Part shown: piece by piece, positions 1-8,213 of the stretch
Layout of the letters: each line of letters begins with the position of its first letter
How positions within the stretch are numbered: the first letter of the stretch is position 1
NCBI RefSeq assembly: GCF_002920615.1
Contig: NZ_PQSU01000017.1
Coordinates: forward strand, 159,294 to 223,293
DNA from: Streptomyces sp. Ru62
Lineage (GTDB): Bacteria; Actinomycetota; Actinomycetes; Streptomycetales; Streptomycetaceae
Length of the DNA stretch: 64,000 nt
Direction of reading: 5' to 3'
Translations under genes and position numbers: made by a program
The notes under the pieces: generated by a model
Databases searched by the model: none
The model's input: only the letters and a program-made list of their open reading frames with translations
Told to the model about the DNA's origin: nothing

Positions 1-771
1 GCGCCAGGTGGGCACCACCTTCTCGATGCCGACGACCGAGATCAGCGTCTCCGGCAGGGTCAGGCACATCCGGCCGTTGCCCTCGGACTCCACGACGACC
101 AGCGTGCCGGTCTCGGCGACCATGAAGTTGGCGCCGGAGATGCCGACCTTGGCGCGCAGGAACTTCTCCCGCAGGTGCAGCCGGGCGGCCTCGGCGAGTT
201 CGGCGGGCGTGTCCGTCAGGCCCTCCGGGGCAGGGCGGCCCCACTCGCCCATCTCGGTGCGGAAGATGTCCCGGATCTCGCCCCGGTTGCGGTGGATGGC
301 CGGGACCAGGATGTGCGAGGGGCGGTCCTTGCCCAACTGCACGATCAGTTCGGCGAGATCGGTCTCGTAGGCGCGGATGCCCTCGGCCTCCAGGGCTTCG
401 TTGAGGCCGATCTCCTGCGTGGCCATCGACTTGACCTTGACGACCTCCGACTCGCCGGTCTCCTTGACCAGCCGGGCGACGATCCGGTTGGCCTCCTCGG
501 CGTCCGCCGCCCAGTGGACCGTACCGCCGGCCGCGGTGACCGACTCCTCCAACTGGAGGAGGTAGCGGTCGAGGTGGCGCAGGGTGTGGTCCTTGATCCG
601 GCTGCCCGCCTCGCGCAGCGCCGCCCAGTCGGACAACTCGCCCACCGCCTTGGCCCGTTTGGCCCGGATGGTGTGGGTGGCGTGGCGCAGGTTGCCCCGC
701 AGGACGGGGTTGTGGACGGCGTCGTGCGCGGCCTTCGGGAAGGCCGGCATGCCGAGATACGTTCCGGTCAT
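1..771 (-). CDS. lutB: Lactate utilisation iron-sulfur protein LutB (partial)
   Basis: The reverse strand from ATG at 771 stays open to the left edge, showing the first 257 residues of a LutB/YkgF-type protein; the C-terminal ferredoxin-like iron-sulfur part lies outside the window. The visible LUD region starts MTGTYLGMPAFPKAAHDAV and contains the family-typical stretch VKVKSMATQEIGLNEAL. LutB is a component of the LutABC complex that oxidises L-lactate to pyruvate (known from Bacillus). It overlaps the lutA stop by four bases (ATGA at 768-771), so translation is coupled. Lying directly downstream of the rhamnose genes, it probably handles lactate derived from rhamnose; that link is inference. 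Confidence 0.9.
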   Translation of the reverse strand, partial: MTGTYLGMPAFPKAAHDAVHNPVLRGNLRHATHTIRAKRAKAVGELSDWAALREAGSRIKDHTLRHLDRYLLQLEESVTAAGGTVHWAADAEEANRIVARLVKETGESEVVKVKSMATQEIGLNEALEAEGIRAYETDLAELIVQLGKDRPSHILVPAIHRNRGEIRDIFRTEMGEWGRPAPEGLTDTPAELAEAARLHLREKFLRAKVGISGANFMVAETGTLVVVESEGNGRMCLTLPETLISVVGIEKVVPTWR

Positions 772-1523
772 ACGGCCGGGTCCTCCTCCGTGCTCGCCAG
801 GATCTCCGCGATGTGCACCGGCCGCATCCCCGTGCGCAGCCGGCTCATCGTGCCGCCGAGGTGCATCAGGCACGAGTTGTCGGCCGCGCACAGCACCTCC
901 GCGCCCGTCGACTCCGCGTTGCGCACCTTGTCGGCGCCCATCGCCGCCGACACCTCCGCGTTCTTCAGCGCGAACGTGCCGCCGAACCCGCAGCACTCTT
1001 CCGCGCCGGGCAGCTCGACCAGCTCCAGCCCCTTGACGGCCTGCAGCAGCCGGCGCGGCCGGTCGCCGAGCCCGAGGCCGCGCAGCCCGTGACAGGTCGG
1101 GTGGTAGGTCACCGTGTGCGGGTAGTAGGCGCCGACGTCGGTCACCCCGAGCACGTCGACCAGGAACTCCGTCAGCTCGTACGTCTTCGGCACCACCGGC
1201 GCCAGCGTCCGCGCCAGGGTGTCCCCGCGCCCCTCGGCCCGGGCCCGCTCACCCATGCGCGGATACAGCTCACGCACCATCGCCCCACAGGACCCGGACG
1301 GGGTCACGATCGCTTCGTACTCCCCGAAGACATCGGAGAAATGCCGGGCCAGTGGCTCGGCCTCATGCCGGTAGCCGGTGTTGTAGTGGGCCTGCCCGCA
1401 GCAGGTCTGCGCCATCGGGAAGTCGACGTCGACACCCAGTCTGGTCAGCAGCTTCACCACGGCCCGGCCGGTGTCCGGATACAGCGTGTCGTTGACACAG
1501 GTCAGGAACAGGGCGACACGCAT
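768..1523 (-). CDS. lutA: Lactate utilisation protein LutA (Fe-S oxidoreductase)
   Basis: 251 residues, normal for LutA/YkgE. Two cysteine-rich (CCG) modules are visible: QTCCGQAHYNTG with CCG at residues 41-43, and AEECCGFGGTFALKN with CCG at 176-178, plus YHPTCHGLRG near 139-148. This is the pattern of the heterodisulfide-reductase-like iron-sulfur subunit of the LutABC lactate oxidase. The ATG at 1523 has GAGGAG about six bases upstream. The gene begins 72 bases after the rhaB stop with no obvious terminator between, so it could be read through from the rhamnose operon. LutC, the third subunit, is not visible and may lie beyond lutB. Confidence 0.92.
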   Translation of the reverse strand: MRVALFLTCVNDTLYPDTGRAVVKLLTRLGVDVDFPMAQTCCGQAHYNTGYRHEAEPLARHFSDVFGEYEAIVTPSGSCGAMVRELYPRMGERARAEGRGDTLARTLAPVVPKTYELTEFLVDVLGVTDVGAYYPHTVTYHPTCHGLRGLGLGDRPRRLLQAVKGLELVELPGAEECCGFGGTFALKNAEVSAAMGADKVRNAESTGAEVLCAADNSCLMHLGGTMSRLRTGMRPVHIAEILASTEEDPAV

Positions 1524-1595
1524 CGCGGCTCCTCGGTGTCGGTCATCGGACGAGTGCAGAGTAATCGGCGGGCGGCGCCGAGGGGAGACCGCGGC

Positions 1596-3059
1596 TCACC
1601 GTGCGGCGAGCCGGGCCTGGGCCGCCCGCCACGGGCCGGTGTCGCCGCGGGGCGTGTACCGGGTGAGCGGCTGGGTCCGGACGAGCAGCCGGCGCTGGGC
1701 GGCGAGATCGCCGACGAGCCCGTCCGCGCGGGCCTGCACTAGGACGTTGCCGAGGGCCGCCGCCTCGGTGGCGCCGGCCACCACCGGCAGCCCGCAGGCG
1801 TCGGCCGTGAGCTGGCACAGCAGGGCGTTGCGGGTGCCGCCGCCGACCAGGTACACCACGTCCACCGGATGATCGGCCAGCCGCTGCGCGTCCAGCACGG
1901 CCCGCCGGTGGGCGAGGGCCAGCGAGTCGAGGATGCAGCGGGTGATCTCGGCCCGGCTCTCCGGCACCGGCTGCCCCGACGCGCGGCACGCCTCGGCGAT
2001 CCGCCCCGGCATCCGCCCCGGCGCCAGGAACGCCGCGTCCCCGGCGTCCACCACCGAGCGCAGCGCCGGCACGGTGGCCGCCTCCCGCAGCAGCGCCCCG
2101 AGATCCGGCTCGCCCCAGGCCCGTACGCACTCCTGGAGCAGCCAGAGCCCCATGATGTTGCGCAGATAGCGGACGGTGCCGTCGAGCCCCAGCTCATTGG
2201 TGAAGTTCGCGGCCCGGCTCTCCTCGGTGAGCACCGGAGCGGACAGTTCCAGGCCGGCCAGGGACCAGGTGCCGGTGCAGATGTAGGCGAAGCGTTCCCC
2301 GGTCGCCGGGACGGCCGCCACCGCCGACGCGGTGTCGTGCGAGCCGACGGCCGTCACCGGCACCGGACCGGTGAGGCCGGTCTCCGCCAGCACCTCCGGC
2401 CGCAGCGCCCCGGCCGGATCGCCGGGCTGTCGCAGCGGCGCGAACAGGCGGAGGTCGATCCCCAGCCGCTCGGCGACCTCGTACGACCAGTCCCGGGTCC
2501 GGGGATCGACGAGCTGGGTGGTGGAGGCGTTGGTCAGTTCGGTGCCCTGCTCGCCGGTGAGCCAGTACGCCAGCAGGTCCGGGACCAGCAACAGCCGCCT
2601 GGCGTGGGCGAACTGCTCCGAGTTCCGGGCGGCCGTGAGCTGGTAGAGGGTGTTGAACGGCGCGTACTGGATGCCGGTCGCCGCGTACAGCTCCGCCGCC
2701 GGCAGGGTCGCCCACACCTTCTTTGCGACGCCCTCGGTGCGGGCGTCTCGGTAGTGCACGGGGTTGCCGAGCAGGGCCCCGTCGGCGTCCAGCAGGCCGT
2801 AGTCGACGGCCCAGCTGTCGATGCCCACGGAGGCGAGCCGTCCACCGCAGTGGGCACCGGCCGCCCGCAGCCCGTCGAGGACACCGCCGTAGAGCGCCAG
2901 GATGTCCCAGCGCAGCCCCTCGGGGACGCGCACCGGCCGGTTGGGGAACCGGTGCGCCTCGCTCAGCTCCACCGAGTCAGGACTCACCCGTCCCACCATC
3001 ACCCGCCCGCTGGAGGCGCCGAGATCGACCGCGGCGTACGACTTCACTCCCGCGCTCAT
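1596..3059 (-). CDS. rhaB: L-rhamnulokinase
   Basis: 487-residue FGGY-family carbohydrate kinase. It opens with the ATPase-fold phosphate-1 motif AAVDLGASSGRVMVG (about residues 9-23), has the second nucleotide motif TGTWSLAG near 262 and the adenosine motif GGGTRNALL near 403. It phosphorylates L-rhamnulose to L-rhamnulose 1-phosphate in the cytoplasm. The substrate assignment rests on context: it overlaps the upstream fused aldolase gene by four bases (ATGA, 3056-3059) and follows rhaI. The QCxxAW-like stretch GSHDTASAVAAVP is as expected for rhamnulokinases. Length is typical and no key motif is missing. Confidence 0.93.
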   Translation of the reverse strand: MSAGVKSYAAVDLGASSGRVMVGRVSPDSVELSEAHRFPNRPVRVPEGLRWDILALYGGVLDGLRAAGAHCGGRLASVGIDSWAVDYGLLDADGALLGNPVHYRDARTEGVAKKVWATLPAAELYAATGIQYAPFNTLYQLTAARNSEQFAHARRLLLVPDLLAYWLTGEQGTELTNASTTQLVDPRTRDWSYEVAERLGIDLRLFAPLRQPGDPAGALRPEVLAETGLTGPVPVTAVGSHDTASAVAAVPATGERFAYICTGTWSLAGLELSAPVLTEESRAANFTNELGLDGTVRYLRNIMGLWLLQECVRAWGEPDLGALLREAATVPALRSVVDAGDAAFLAPGRMPGRIAEACRASGQPVPESRAEITRCILDSLALAHRRAVLDAQRLADHPVDVVYLVGGGTRNALLCQLTADACGLPVVAGATEAAALGNVLVQARADGLVGDLAAQRRLLVRTQPLTRYTPRGDTGPWRAAQARLAAR

Positions 3060-5101
3060 CGCAGGAACGCGGCCGCCACACCCGCGTCGACCGGGATGTG
3101 CAGCCCGGTGGTGTGCGTGAGCTCCCCGCCCGTGAGCGCGAACACCGCGTTCGCCACGTGCTCGGGCAGCACCTCCCGCTTCAGGATCGTCCGCTGCGCG
3201 TAGAACTCGCCCAGCTTCTCCTCCGGCACCCCGTACACCGCGGCCCGCTGCGCCCCCCAGCCCCCGGCGAAGATCCCGGACCCGCGCACCACACCGTCCG
3301 GGTTGACCCCGTTCACCCTGATCCCGTGCCCACCCAGCTCGGCGGCCAGCAGCCGCACCTGGTGGGCCTGGTCGGCCTTGCTGGCGGAGTAGGCGATGTT
3401 GTTCGGCCCGGCGAACACGGCGTTCTTGGAGGCGATGTAGACGATGTCACCGCCCAGCTCCTGCACGGTCATCACCCGCGCCGCTTCCCGCGACACCAGG
3501 AAGGACCCGCGGGCCATGATGTCGTGCTGGAGGTCCCAGTCCCTGACGGACGTCTCCAGCAGCGGCTTGGAGACGGAGATCCCGGCGTTGTTGACGACGA
3601 GGTCGACCCCGCCGAAGGCGAGGACGGCCGCCTTGAACGCGGCGGCGATCTGCTCCTCGTCGGTGACGTCCACGGTGACGGCGACGGCCTTGTCCGGCCC
3701 GCCCAGTTCCTCGGCGACCCGCGCGGCGCCGTCGCCGTTCAGATCGGCGACGACGACACACGCCCCCTCCGCCGCCAGCCGGTGCGCGATGGCCCTCCCG
3801 ATCCCGCTGCCGGCCCCCGTGACGAGCGCGACCCGCGTGGCGAGCGGCTTGGGCCTCGGCATCCGCTGGAGCTTGGCCTCCTCCAGCGCCCAGTACTCGA
3901 TCCGGAACTTCTCGGCTTCCTCGATCGGCGCGTACGACGACACCGCCTCGGCGCCGCGCATGACGTTGACGGCGTTGACGTAGAACTCGCCCGCCACCCG
4001 GGCGGTCTGCTTGTCCTTGCCGAAGCTGAACATGCCGACACCCGGGACGAGCACGACGGCCGGGTCGGCGCCGCGCATGGCGGGGGAGTCGGACAGGGCG
4101 TGCCGCCGGTAGTAGGCGGCGTACTCCTCGCGGTAGGCGGCGTGCAGCTCCCGCAGCCGCGCGACGGCGTCCTCCAGCGGCGCGGCCGGCGGCAGGTCCA
4201 GCACGAGCGGCCGGACCTTGGTGCGCAGGAAGTGGTCCGGGCAGGAGGTGCCGAGGGCGGCCAGCCGGGGGTGCTCGGCGCGGGCGAGGAAGTCGAGCAC
4301 GACCTCGGAGTCGGTGAAGTGCCCGACCTGCGGCCGGTCCTGTGACGCGAGGCCCCGGACGTACGGCGCGAGCGCGGCGGCCCGCTCCCTCCGCTCGGCC
4401 TCGGGCAGGGCCTCGTACCCCTCGATGACCGGTCCGAACGGCTCCGCCTTCCCCCTCTCGGCGAGGAACGCCTCGGCGGTCCGGATGATGTGCAGCGAGT
4501 TCCGCTCGCACTCCTCGGACGTCGATCCCCACGCGGTGATCCCGTGCCCGCCGAGAACGCACCCGATGGCCTGCGGGTTGGCCTCCTTGATCGCGGCGAT
4601 GTCCAGCCCGAGCTGGAACCCGGGCCGCCGCCACGGCACCCACACCACGCTGTCCCCGAAGCACTCGGCGGTCAGCTTCTCCCCGTCGGCCGCACACGCG
4701 AGCGCGATCCCCGAGTCCGGGTGCAGATGGTCCACGTGCGGGGCGTCCACCAGTCCGTGCATGGCGGTGTCGATGGAGGGGGCGGCCCCGCCCTTGCCGT
4801 GCAGACAGTAGTCGAACGCGCCGACCATCTCGTCCTCGCGCTCCACACCGGGGTACACGTCCACGAGGGCCCGCAGCCGGTCCAGCCGCAGCACGGCCAG
4901 CCCGGACTCGGTGAGCGTGCCGAGGTCACCCCCGGACCCCTTCACCCACATCAGCTCCACGTCACCCCCGGTGACGGGATCGGTGGCGGTGCCCTTCGCG
5001 GACGCGTTCCCGCCGGCGTAGTTGGTGTTGCGGGGGTCGGAGCCGAGGCGGTGGGAGCGATCGAGTAGAGCGTCGACTTCGGGATGGGTGGTCATGATCA
5101 T
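3056..5101 (-). CDS. rhaEW: Bifunctional rhamnulose-1-phosphate aldolase / lactaldehyde dehydrogenase
   Basis: 681 residues from the ATG at 5101, chosen because AAGGAA sits just upstream; a second ATG at 5095 is possible, and the open frame extends to 5215 without a better site. The N-terminal two-thirds is a class II aldolase/adducin domain with zinc-type histidines in DHLHPDSGIALA. The last ~260 residues are a short-chain dehydrogenase with TGAGSGIGRA, NNAGIS and YSASK. In the known RhaEW family (B. subtilis YuxG) the aldolase splits rhamnulose 1-phosphate into DHAP and L-lactaldehyde, and the dehydrogenase oxidises the aldehyde to L-lactate. That fits the lut genes downstream. It is coupled to rhaB by a four-base overlap. 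Confidence 0.93.
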   Translation of the reverse strand: MIMTTHPEVDALLDRSHRLGSDPRNTNYAGGNASAKGTATDPVTGGDVELMWVKGSGGDLGTLTESGLAVLRLDRLRALVDVYPGVEREDEMVGAFDYCLHGKGGAAPSIDTAMHGLVDAPHVDHLHPDSGIALACAADGEKLTAECFGDSVVWVPWRRPGFQLGLDIAAIKEANPQAIGCVLGGHGITAWGSTSEECERNSLHIIRTAEAFLAERGKAEPFGPVIEGYEALPEAERRERAAALAPYVRGLASQDRPQVGHFTDSEVVLDFLARAEHPRLAALGTSCPDHFLRTKVRPLVLDLPPAAPLEDAVARLRELHAAYREEYAAYYRRHALSDSPAMRGADPAVVLVPGVGMFSFGKDKQTARVAGEFYVNAVNVMRGAEAVSSYAPIEEAEKFRIEYWALEEAKLQRMPRPKPLATRVALVTGAGSGIGRAIAHRLAAEGACVVVADLNGDGAARVAEELGGPDKAVAVTVDVTDEEQIAAAFKAAVLAFGGVDLVVNNAGISVSKPLLETSVRDWDLQHDIMARGSFLVSREAARVMTVQELGGDIVYIASKNAVFAGPNNIAYSASKADQAHQVRLLAAELGGHGIRVNGVNPDGVVRGSGIFAGGWGAQRAAVYGVPEEKLGEFYAQRTILKREVLPEHVANAVFALTGGELTHTTGLHIPVDAGVAAAFLR

Positions 5102-5130
5102 GGGTTCCTTTTCAGAGCAGGGATGGACAC

Positions 5131-5168
5131 AGGGGCGCGGGGCCGTGCCGATATGCGGCTCCGCCGCG
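5131..5168 (+). repeat. Streptomyces-type extragenic repeat, copy A
   Basis: In the rhaI-rhaEW gap, AGGGGCGCGGGG (5131-5142) and TGCGGCTCCGCCGCG (5154-5168) are separated by 11 bases. The same two blocks with the same spacing occur in inverse orientation at 10290-10327. The second block is itself self-complementary (CGGCTCCGCCG) and can fold. I recognise this as a common streptomycete intergenic repeat, here lying between two genes of one operon. It may damp read-through or affect RNA stability; that is inference. Confidence 0.75.
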
Positions 5169-5227
5169 TGGGCGCGGGAAACCACAACGGGCCCGCACCC
5201 CGCAACGGCGCTCAAGAGGCAGACGCT

Positions 5228-6388
5228 TCACGCCCCCCAACCGGCCTGCTCCCCGCCCACCCGCTCGGCGACGATCTTCTCGGCCCACCCGGACCGGGCA
5301 TACGCACCCATCGGATCGGGATCCAGCCCCAGCTCCTCACGGACCTCGCCGAGGAGCCCCCGCACATCCGTGTTGTACGCGTCCATCAGCACGGCATTGG
5401 CCCCCAGCACGTCCCCCGAGGCCTGCGCCTCGGCCAGCGCCGCCCGATCGACCAGCAGCGCCTTCGCGGTGGCCTCCTGCACGTTCATGACCGACCGGAT
5501 GATCGCCGGGATCTTCGCCTCGATGTTGTGGCACTGGTCGAGCATGAAGGCGACGTCGGAGGTGAACCCCCCGCCGCGGATCACCTCGCACATGATCCGG
5601 AAGAGCTGGAAGGGGTCGGCCGCCCCCACCATCAGGTCGTCATCGGCGTAGAAGCGCGAGTTGAAGTCGAACCCGCCGAGCTTCCCCTCCCGCAGCAGCG
5701 TGGCCACGATGAACTCGATGTTGGTCCCCGGCGCGTGGTGCCCGGTGTCGACGACCACCTGGGCCTTGTCGCCGAGCTTCAGACAGTGCGCGTAGGCGGT
5801 GCCCCAGTCCGGCACGTCGGTCGTGTAGAACGCCGGCTCGAAGAACTTGTACTCCAGCAGCATCCGCTGCCCGTCCCCCAGCCGCGCGTACACCTCGGTC
5901 AGCCCCTCGGCCAGCCGGTCCTGCCGGGCGCGGATGTCGTCCTGCCCGGGATAGTTCGTCCCGTCGGCGAACCACAGCTTCAGGTCCCGTGACCCGGTGG
6001 CGTCCATGATGTCGACGCACCGCAGCAGGTGGTCGACGGCCTTGCGCCGCACCGCCGCGTCCGGATGGCAGATGCTGCCCAGCTTGTAGTCGTCGTCCTG
6101 GAAGGTGTTGGAGTTGATCGCACCCAGCCGCACCCCCCGCTCCTCGGCGAACTTCGCGAGCGCCGCGTAGTCCTCCACGGTGTCCCACGGGATGTGCAGG
6201 GCGACCGTCGGCGCGACCCCGGTGAAGGCGTGCACCCGGGCCGCGTCCTCCAGCTTCTCCCAGGGTGAGCGCGGCACACCGGCCTGGGCGAACACCTTGA
6301 ACCGGGTGCCCGAGTTCCCGTACGCCCACGACGGCGTCTCGACGGCCTGGGTCTTGAGCGCGGCCTTCACCGCGGTGAGGTCGGTCAC
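5228..6388 (-). CDS. rhaI: L-rhamnose isomerase
   Basis: 386-residue sugar isomerase of the xylose-isomerase-like TIM-barrel type found in actinobacteria and Pseudomonas (RhaI), not the E. coli RhaA type. Landmarks are WAYGNSGTRFKVF near the N-terminus, LGAINSNTFQDDDYKLGS, LKLWFADGTNYPGQDD, LLEYKFFEPAFY and VVVDTGHHAPGTNIEF, which supply the metal-binding Glu, Asp and His residues of the family. It converts L-rhamnose to L-rhamnulose. The start is GTG at 6388 with AGGAG nine bases upstream. It is the first gene of the minus-strand catabolic operon and is driven by the promoter at 6485-6513. Confidence 0.94.
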   Translation of the reverse strand: MTDLTAVKAALKTQAVETPSWAYGNSGTRFKVFAQAGVPRSPWEKLEDAARVHAFTGVAPTVALHIPWDTVEDYAALAKFAEERGVRLGAINSNTFQDDDYKLGSICHPDAAVRRKAVDHLLRCVDIMDATGSRDLKLWFADGTNYPGQDDIRARQDRLAEGLTEVYARLGDGQRMLLEYKFFEPAFYTTDVPDWGTAYAHCLKLGDKAQVVVDTGHHAPGTNIEFIVATLLREGKLGGFDFNSRFYADDDLMVGAADPFQLFRIMCEVIRGGGFTSDVAFMLDQCHNIEAKIPAIIRSVMNVQEATAKALLVDRAALAEAQASGDVLGANAVLMDAYNTDVRGLLGEVREELGLDPDPMGAYARSGWAEKIVAERVGGEQAGWGA

Positions 6389-6465
6389 TTGGGGGCTCCT
6401 GTGGTGTCGGGGGGACGACTGAGCGGAAGTCGGGCGGAACGACTGAGCATGCGAACGCCGGAATG

Positions 6466-6477
6466 TGAAACGATTCA
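6466..6477. promoter_or_regulatory. LacI-type operator (rhaI side)
   Basis: TGAAACGATTCA matches the LacI-family palindrome TGAAACGTTTCA at 11 of 12 positions. It begins right after the predicted rhaI start point (-10 at 6485-6490), where a repressor would block initiation. The likely ligand-sensing repressor is the LacI protein at 12417-13454. Confidence 0.75.
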
Positions 6478-6484
6478 GGACGGC

Positions 6485-6513
6485 AAGCTAGGTGCCGCCC
6501 GGAGGGGTGTCAA
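6485..6513 (-). promoter_or_regulatory. rhaI promoter
   Basis: On the minus strand, TTGACA (6513-6508) and TAGCTT (6490-6485) are separated by exactly 17 bases, a good fit to the streptomycete vegetative (HrdB) promoter. Predicted start is near 6478, about 90 bases before the GTG of rhaI. Confidence 0.75.
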
Positions 6514-6560
6514 GGACTCCGGCCGACCCCGTCTTCCGTGACCCCGCTGTGACCTTTGGC

Positions 6561-6579
6561 TATCAAAAACTTTTCGATA
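6561..6579. promoter_or_regulatory. Imperfect 19-bp palindrome in the rha divergent region
   Basis: TATCAAAAACTTTTCGATA is palindromic at 16 of 19 positions around a central C. It lies upstream of both predicted -35 boxes, in an AT-rich pocket of otherwise GC-rich DNA. It differs from the two TGAAA operators, so it may bind a second regulator or be a weaker LacI-type site. Confidence 0.5.
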
Positions 6580-6587
6580 CGGACCCA

Positions 6588-6617
6588 TTGACGCGACATG
6601 AGTGCGGTGCCTACGGT
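6588..6617 (+). promoter_or_regulatory. Rhamnose importer promoter
   Basis: TTGACG (6588-6593) and TACGGT (6612-6617) with an 18-base spacer fit a vegetative promoter reading into the ABC-transporter operon. The predicted start is near 6623, about 70 bases before the ATPase ATG. The -10 is less canonical than the one for rhaI. Confidence 0.6.
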
Positions 6618-6631
6618 CCCGGCAATCCATT

Positions 6632-6643
6632 TGAAACCTTTCA
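6632..6643. promoter_or_regulatory. LacI-type operator (importer side)
   Basis: TGAAACCTTTCA matches TGAAACGTTTCA at 11 of 12 positions and sits a few bases downstream of the predicted importer start point. It mirrors the operator on the rhaI side, so one repressor could shut both divergent operons. Confidence 0.72.
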
Positions 6644-6695
6644 CGACACCGTGGCGGCCTCGCGGCCCCTCCGCCGGTGTCGTCGAGGAGCCCCC

Positions 6696-8213
6696 ATGAC
6701 CCACCCGCCTGACACGGGACCGGCCCCGGTGCTGGCACTGAAGGGCGTCTCGAAGTCCTTCGGCGCCGTACGCGCCCTGAGGGACGTCTCCCTTGAGCTG
6801 CTGCCCGGCGAGGTGCACGCCCTCGCCGGAGAGAACGGCGCGGGCAAGTCGACGTTGATCAAGACCCTCGCCGGAGTGCACCGGCCGGACACCGGTCAGG
6901 TGCTGCTCGACGGCGAGCCCGTCGTCTTCCACGGGCCCGGCGACGCCCGCGACGCCGGCATCGCCGTGATCTACCAGGAACCCACGCTCTTCCCCGACCT
7001 GTCGATCGCCGAGAACATCTTCATGGGCCGCCGGCCCCGCCGCGCTCTCGGCCGGATCGACCACAAGGCCACCCACGCGGCCACGGCGGCCCTGATGCGG
7101 CGGCTCGGCGTCGACCTCGACCCCGACCGGCCGGCCCGGGGCCTGTCCATCGCCGACCAGCAGATCGTGGAGATCGCCAAGGCGCTGTCCTTCGACGCCC
7201 GGGTCCTGATCATGGACGAGCCGACCGCCGCGCTCACCGGCAGCGAGGTCGCCCGCCTCTTCGGCGTCGTGCGCACCCTGCGCGAACAGGGCGCCGCCGT
7301 GCTGTTCATCTCCCACCGGCTGGAGGAGATCTTCGAGATCTGCCAGAAGGTCACCACGCTGCGGGACGGCGCCTGGATCGCCAGTGAGACGCTCGCCGGG
7401 ATGACCGAGGACGACCTGGTCCGCCGCATGGTCGGCCGCGACCTGGCCGAGCTGTACCCGAAGCAGCAGGTCCGGGCCGGTGACGTCGCGCTCAGCGTGC
7501 GCCGGCTGACCCGCGAGGGCGTCTTCACCGACGTCTCCTTCGAGGTCCGGCGCGGTGAGATCGTCGGCCTCGCCGGGCTGGTGGGGGCCGGCCGCACCGA
7601 GGTCGCCCGGGCCGTGTTCGGCATCGACCGCTGGGACGCGGGCGAGGTCGAGGTCGGCGGGCGCCGGCTCACGAACGGCGCCCCGTCCGCCGCGATGGCG
7701 GCCGGACTGGCCCTCGTGCCGGAGGACCGGCGGGCCCAGGGCCTGGTGATGGACATGTCCATCGAACGGAACATCGGCCTGACCGGACTCCGTACGACCG
7801 CCCGGGCCGGGCTGGTGAACCGGACCGCCGAACGCAGCCGGTCCCTGGACTGGGCCGTGAAGCTCCAGGTGAAGTACGCCCGGATCGCCGACGCCGTCTC
7901 CACCCTGTCCGGCGGCAACCAGCAGAAGGTCGTCCTCGCCAAGTGGCTCGCCACCGGCCCCCAGGTGCTCATCGTGGACGAGCCGACCCGGGGCATCGAC
8001 GTCGGCACCAAGGCCGAGGTGCACCGGCTGCTCGGCGAGCTGGCCGCCGACGGGGTCGCCGTCCTGATGATCTCCTCCGACCTGCCCGAGATCCTCGGCA
8101 TGGCCGACCGGGTCCTGGTGATGCACGAGGGCCGGATCACCGCCGAGATAGCCCGCGCCGACGCCACCGAGGAGACCGTGATGGCCGCAGCCACCGGGAG
8201 GGCCGCCGCATGA
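6696..8213 (+). CDS. rhaT: Rhamnose ABC transporter ATP-binding protein
   Basis: 505 residues from ATG 6696 (GAGGAG at 6685-6690), the normal length of the two-domain ATPases of CUT2 sugar importers. The first half has Walker A GENGAGKST, a degenerate signature LSIADQQIVEIAKAL and Walker B LIMDEPTAAL. The second has a degenerate P-loop GLVGAGRTE, signature LSGGNQQKVVLAKWL and LIVDEPTRGID. It energises uptake of L-rhamnose at the membrane. An upstream extension of the open frame to 6492 would run through the promoter and operators and was rejected. It overlaps the first permease gene by four bases. Confidence 0.93.
   Translation: MTHPPDTGPAPVLALKGVSKSFGAVRALRDVSLELLPGEVHALAGENGAGKSTLIKTLAGVHRPDTGQVLLDGEPVVFHGPGDARDAGIAVIYQEPTLFPDLSIAENIFMGRRPRRALGRIDHKATHAATAALMRRLGVDLDPDRPARGLSIADQQIVEIAKALSFDARVLIMDEPTAALTGSEVARLFGVVRTLREQGAAVLFISHRLEEIFEICQKVTTLRDGAWIASETLAGMTEDDLVRRMVGRDLAELYPKQQVRAGDVALSVRRLTREGVFTDVSFEVRRGEIVGLAGLVGAGRTEVARAVFGIDRWDAGEVEVGGRRLTNGAPSAAMAAGLALVPEDRRAQGLVMDMSIERNIGLTGLRTTARAGLVNRTAERSRSLDWAVKLQVKYARIADAVSTLSGGNQQKVVLAKWLATGPQVLIVDEPTRGIDVGTKAEVHRLLGELAADGVAVLMISSDLPEILGMADRVLVMHEGRITAEIARADATEETVMAAATGRAAA

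Noticed and set aside
2723..4345. 540-codon plus-strand frame opposite the rhamnose aldolase and kinase
   Set aside because: Low-complexity Arg/Pro/Gly composition typical of antisense frames; the minus strand has two clear enzymes.
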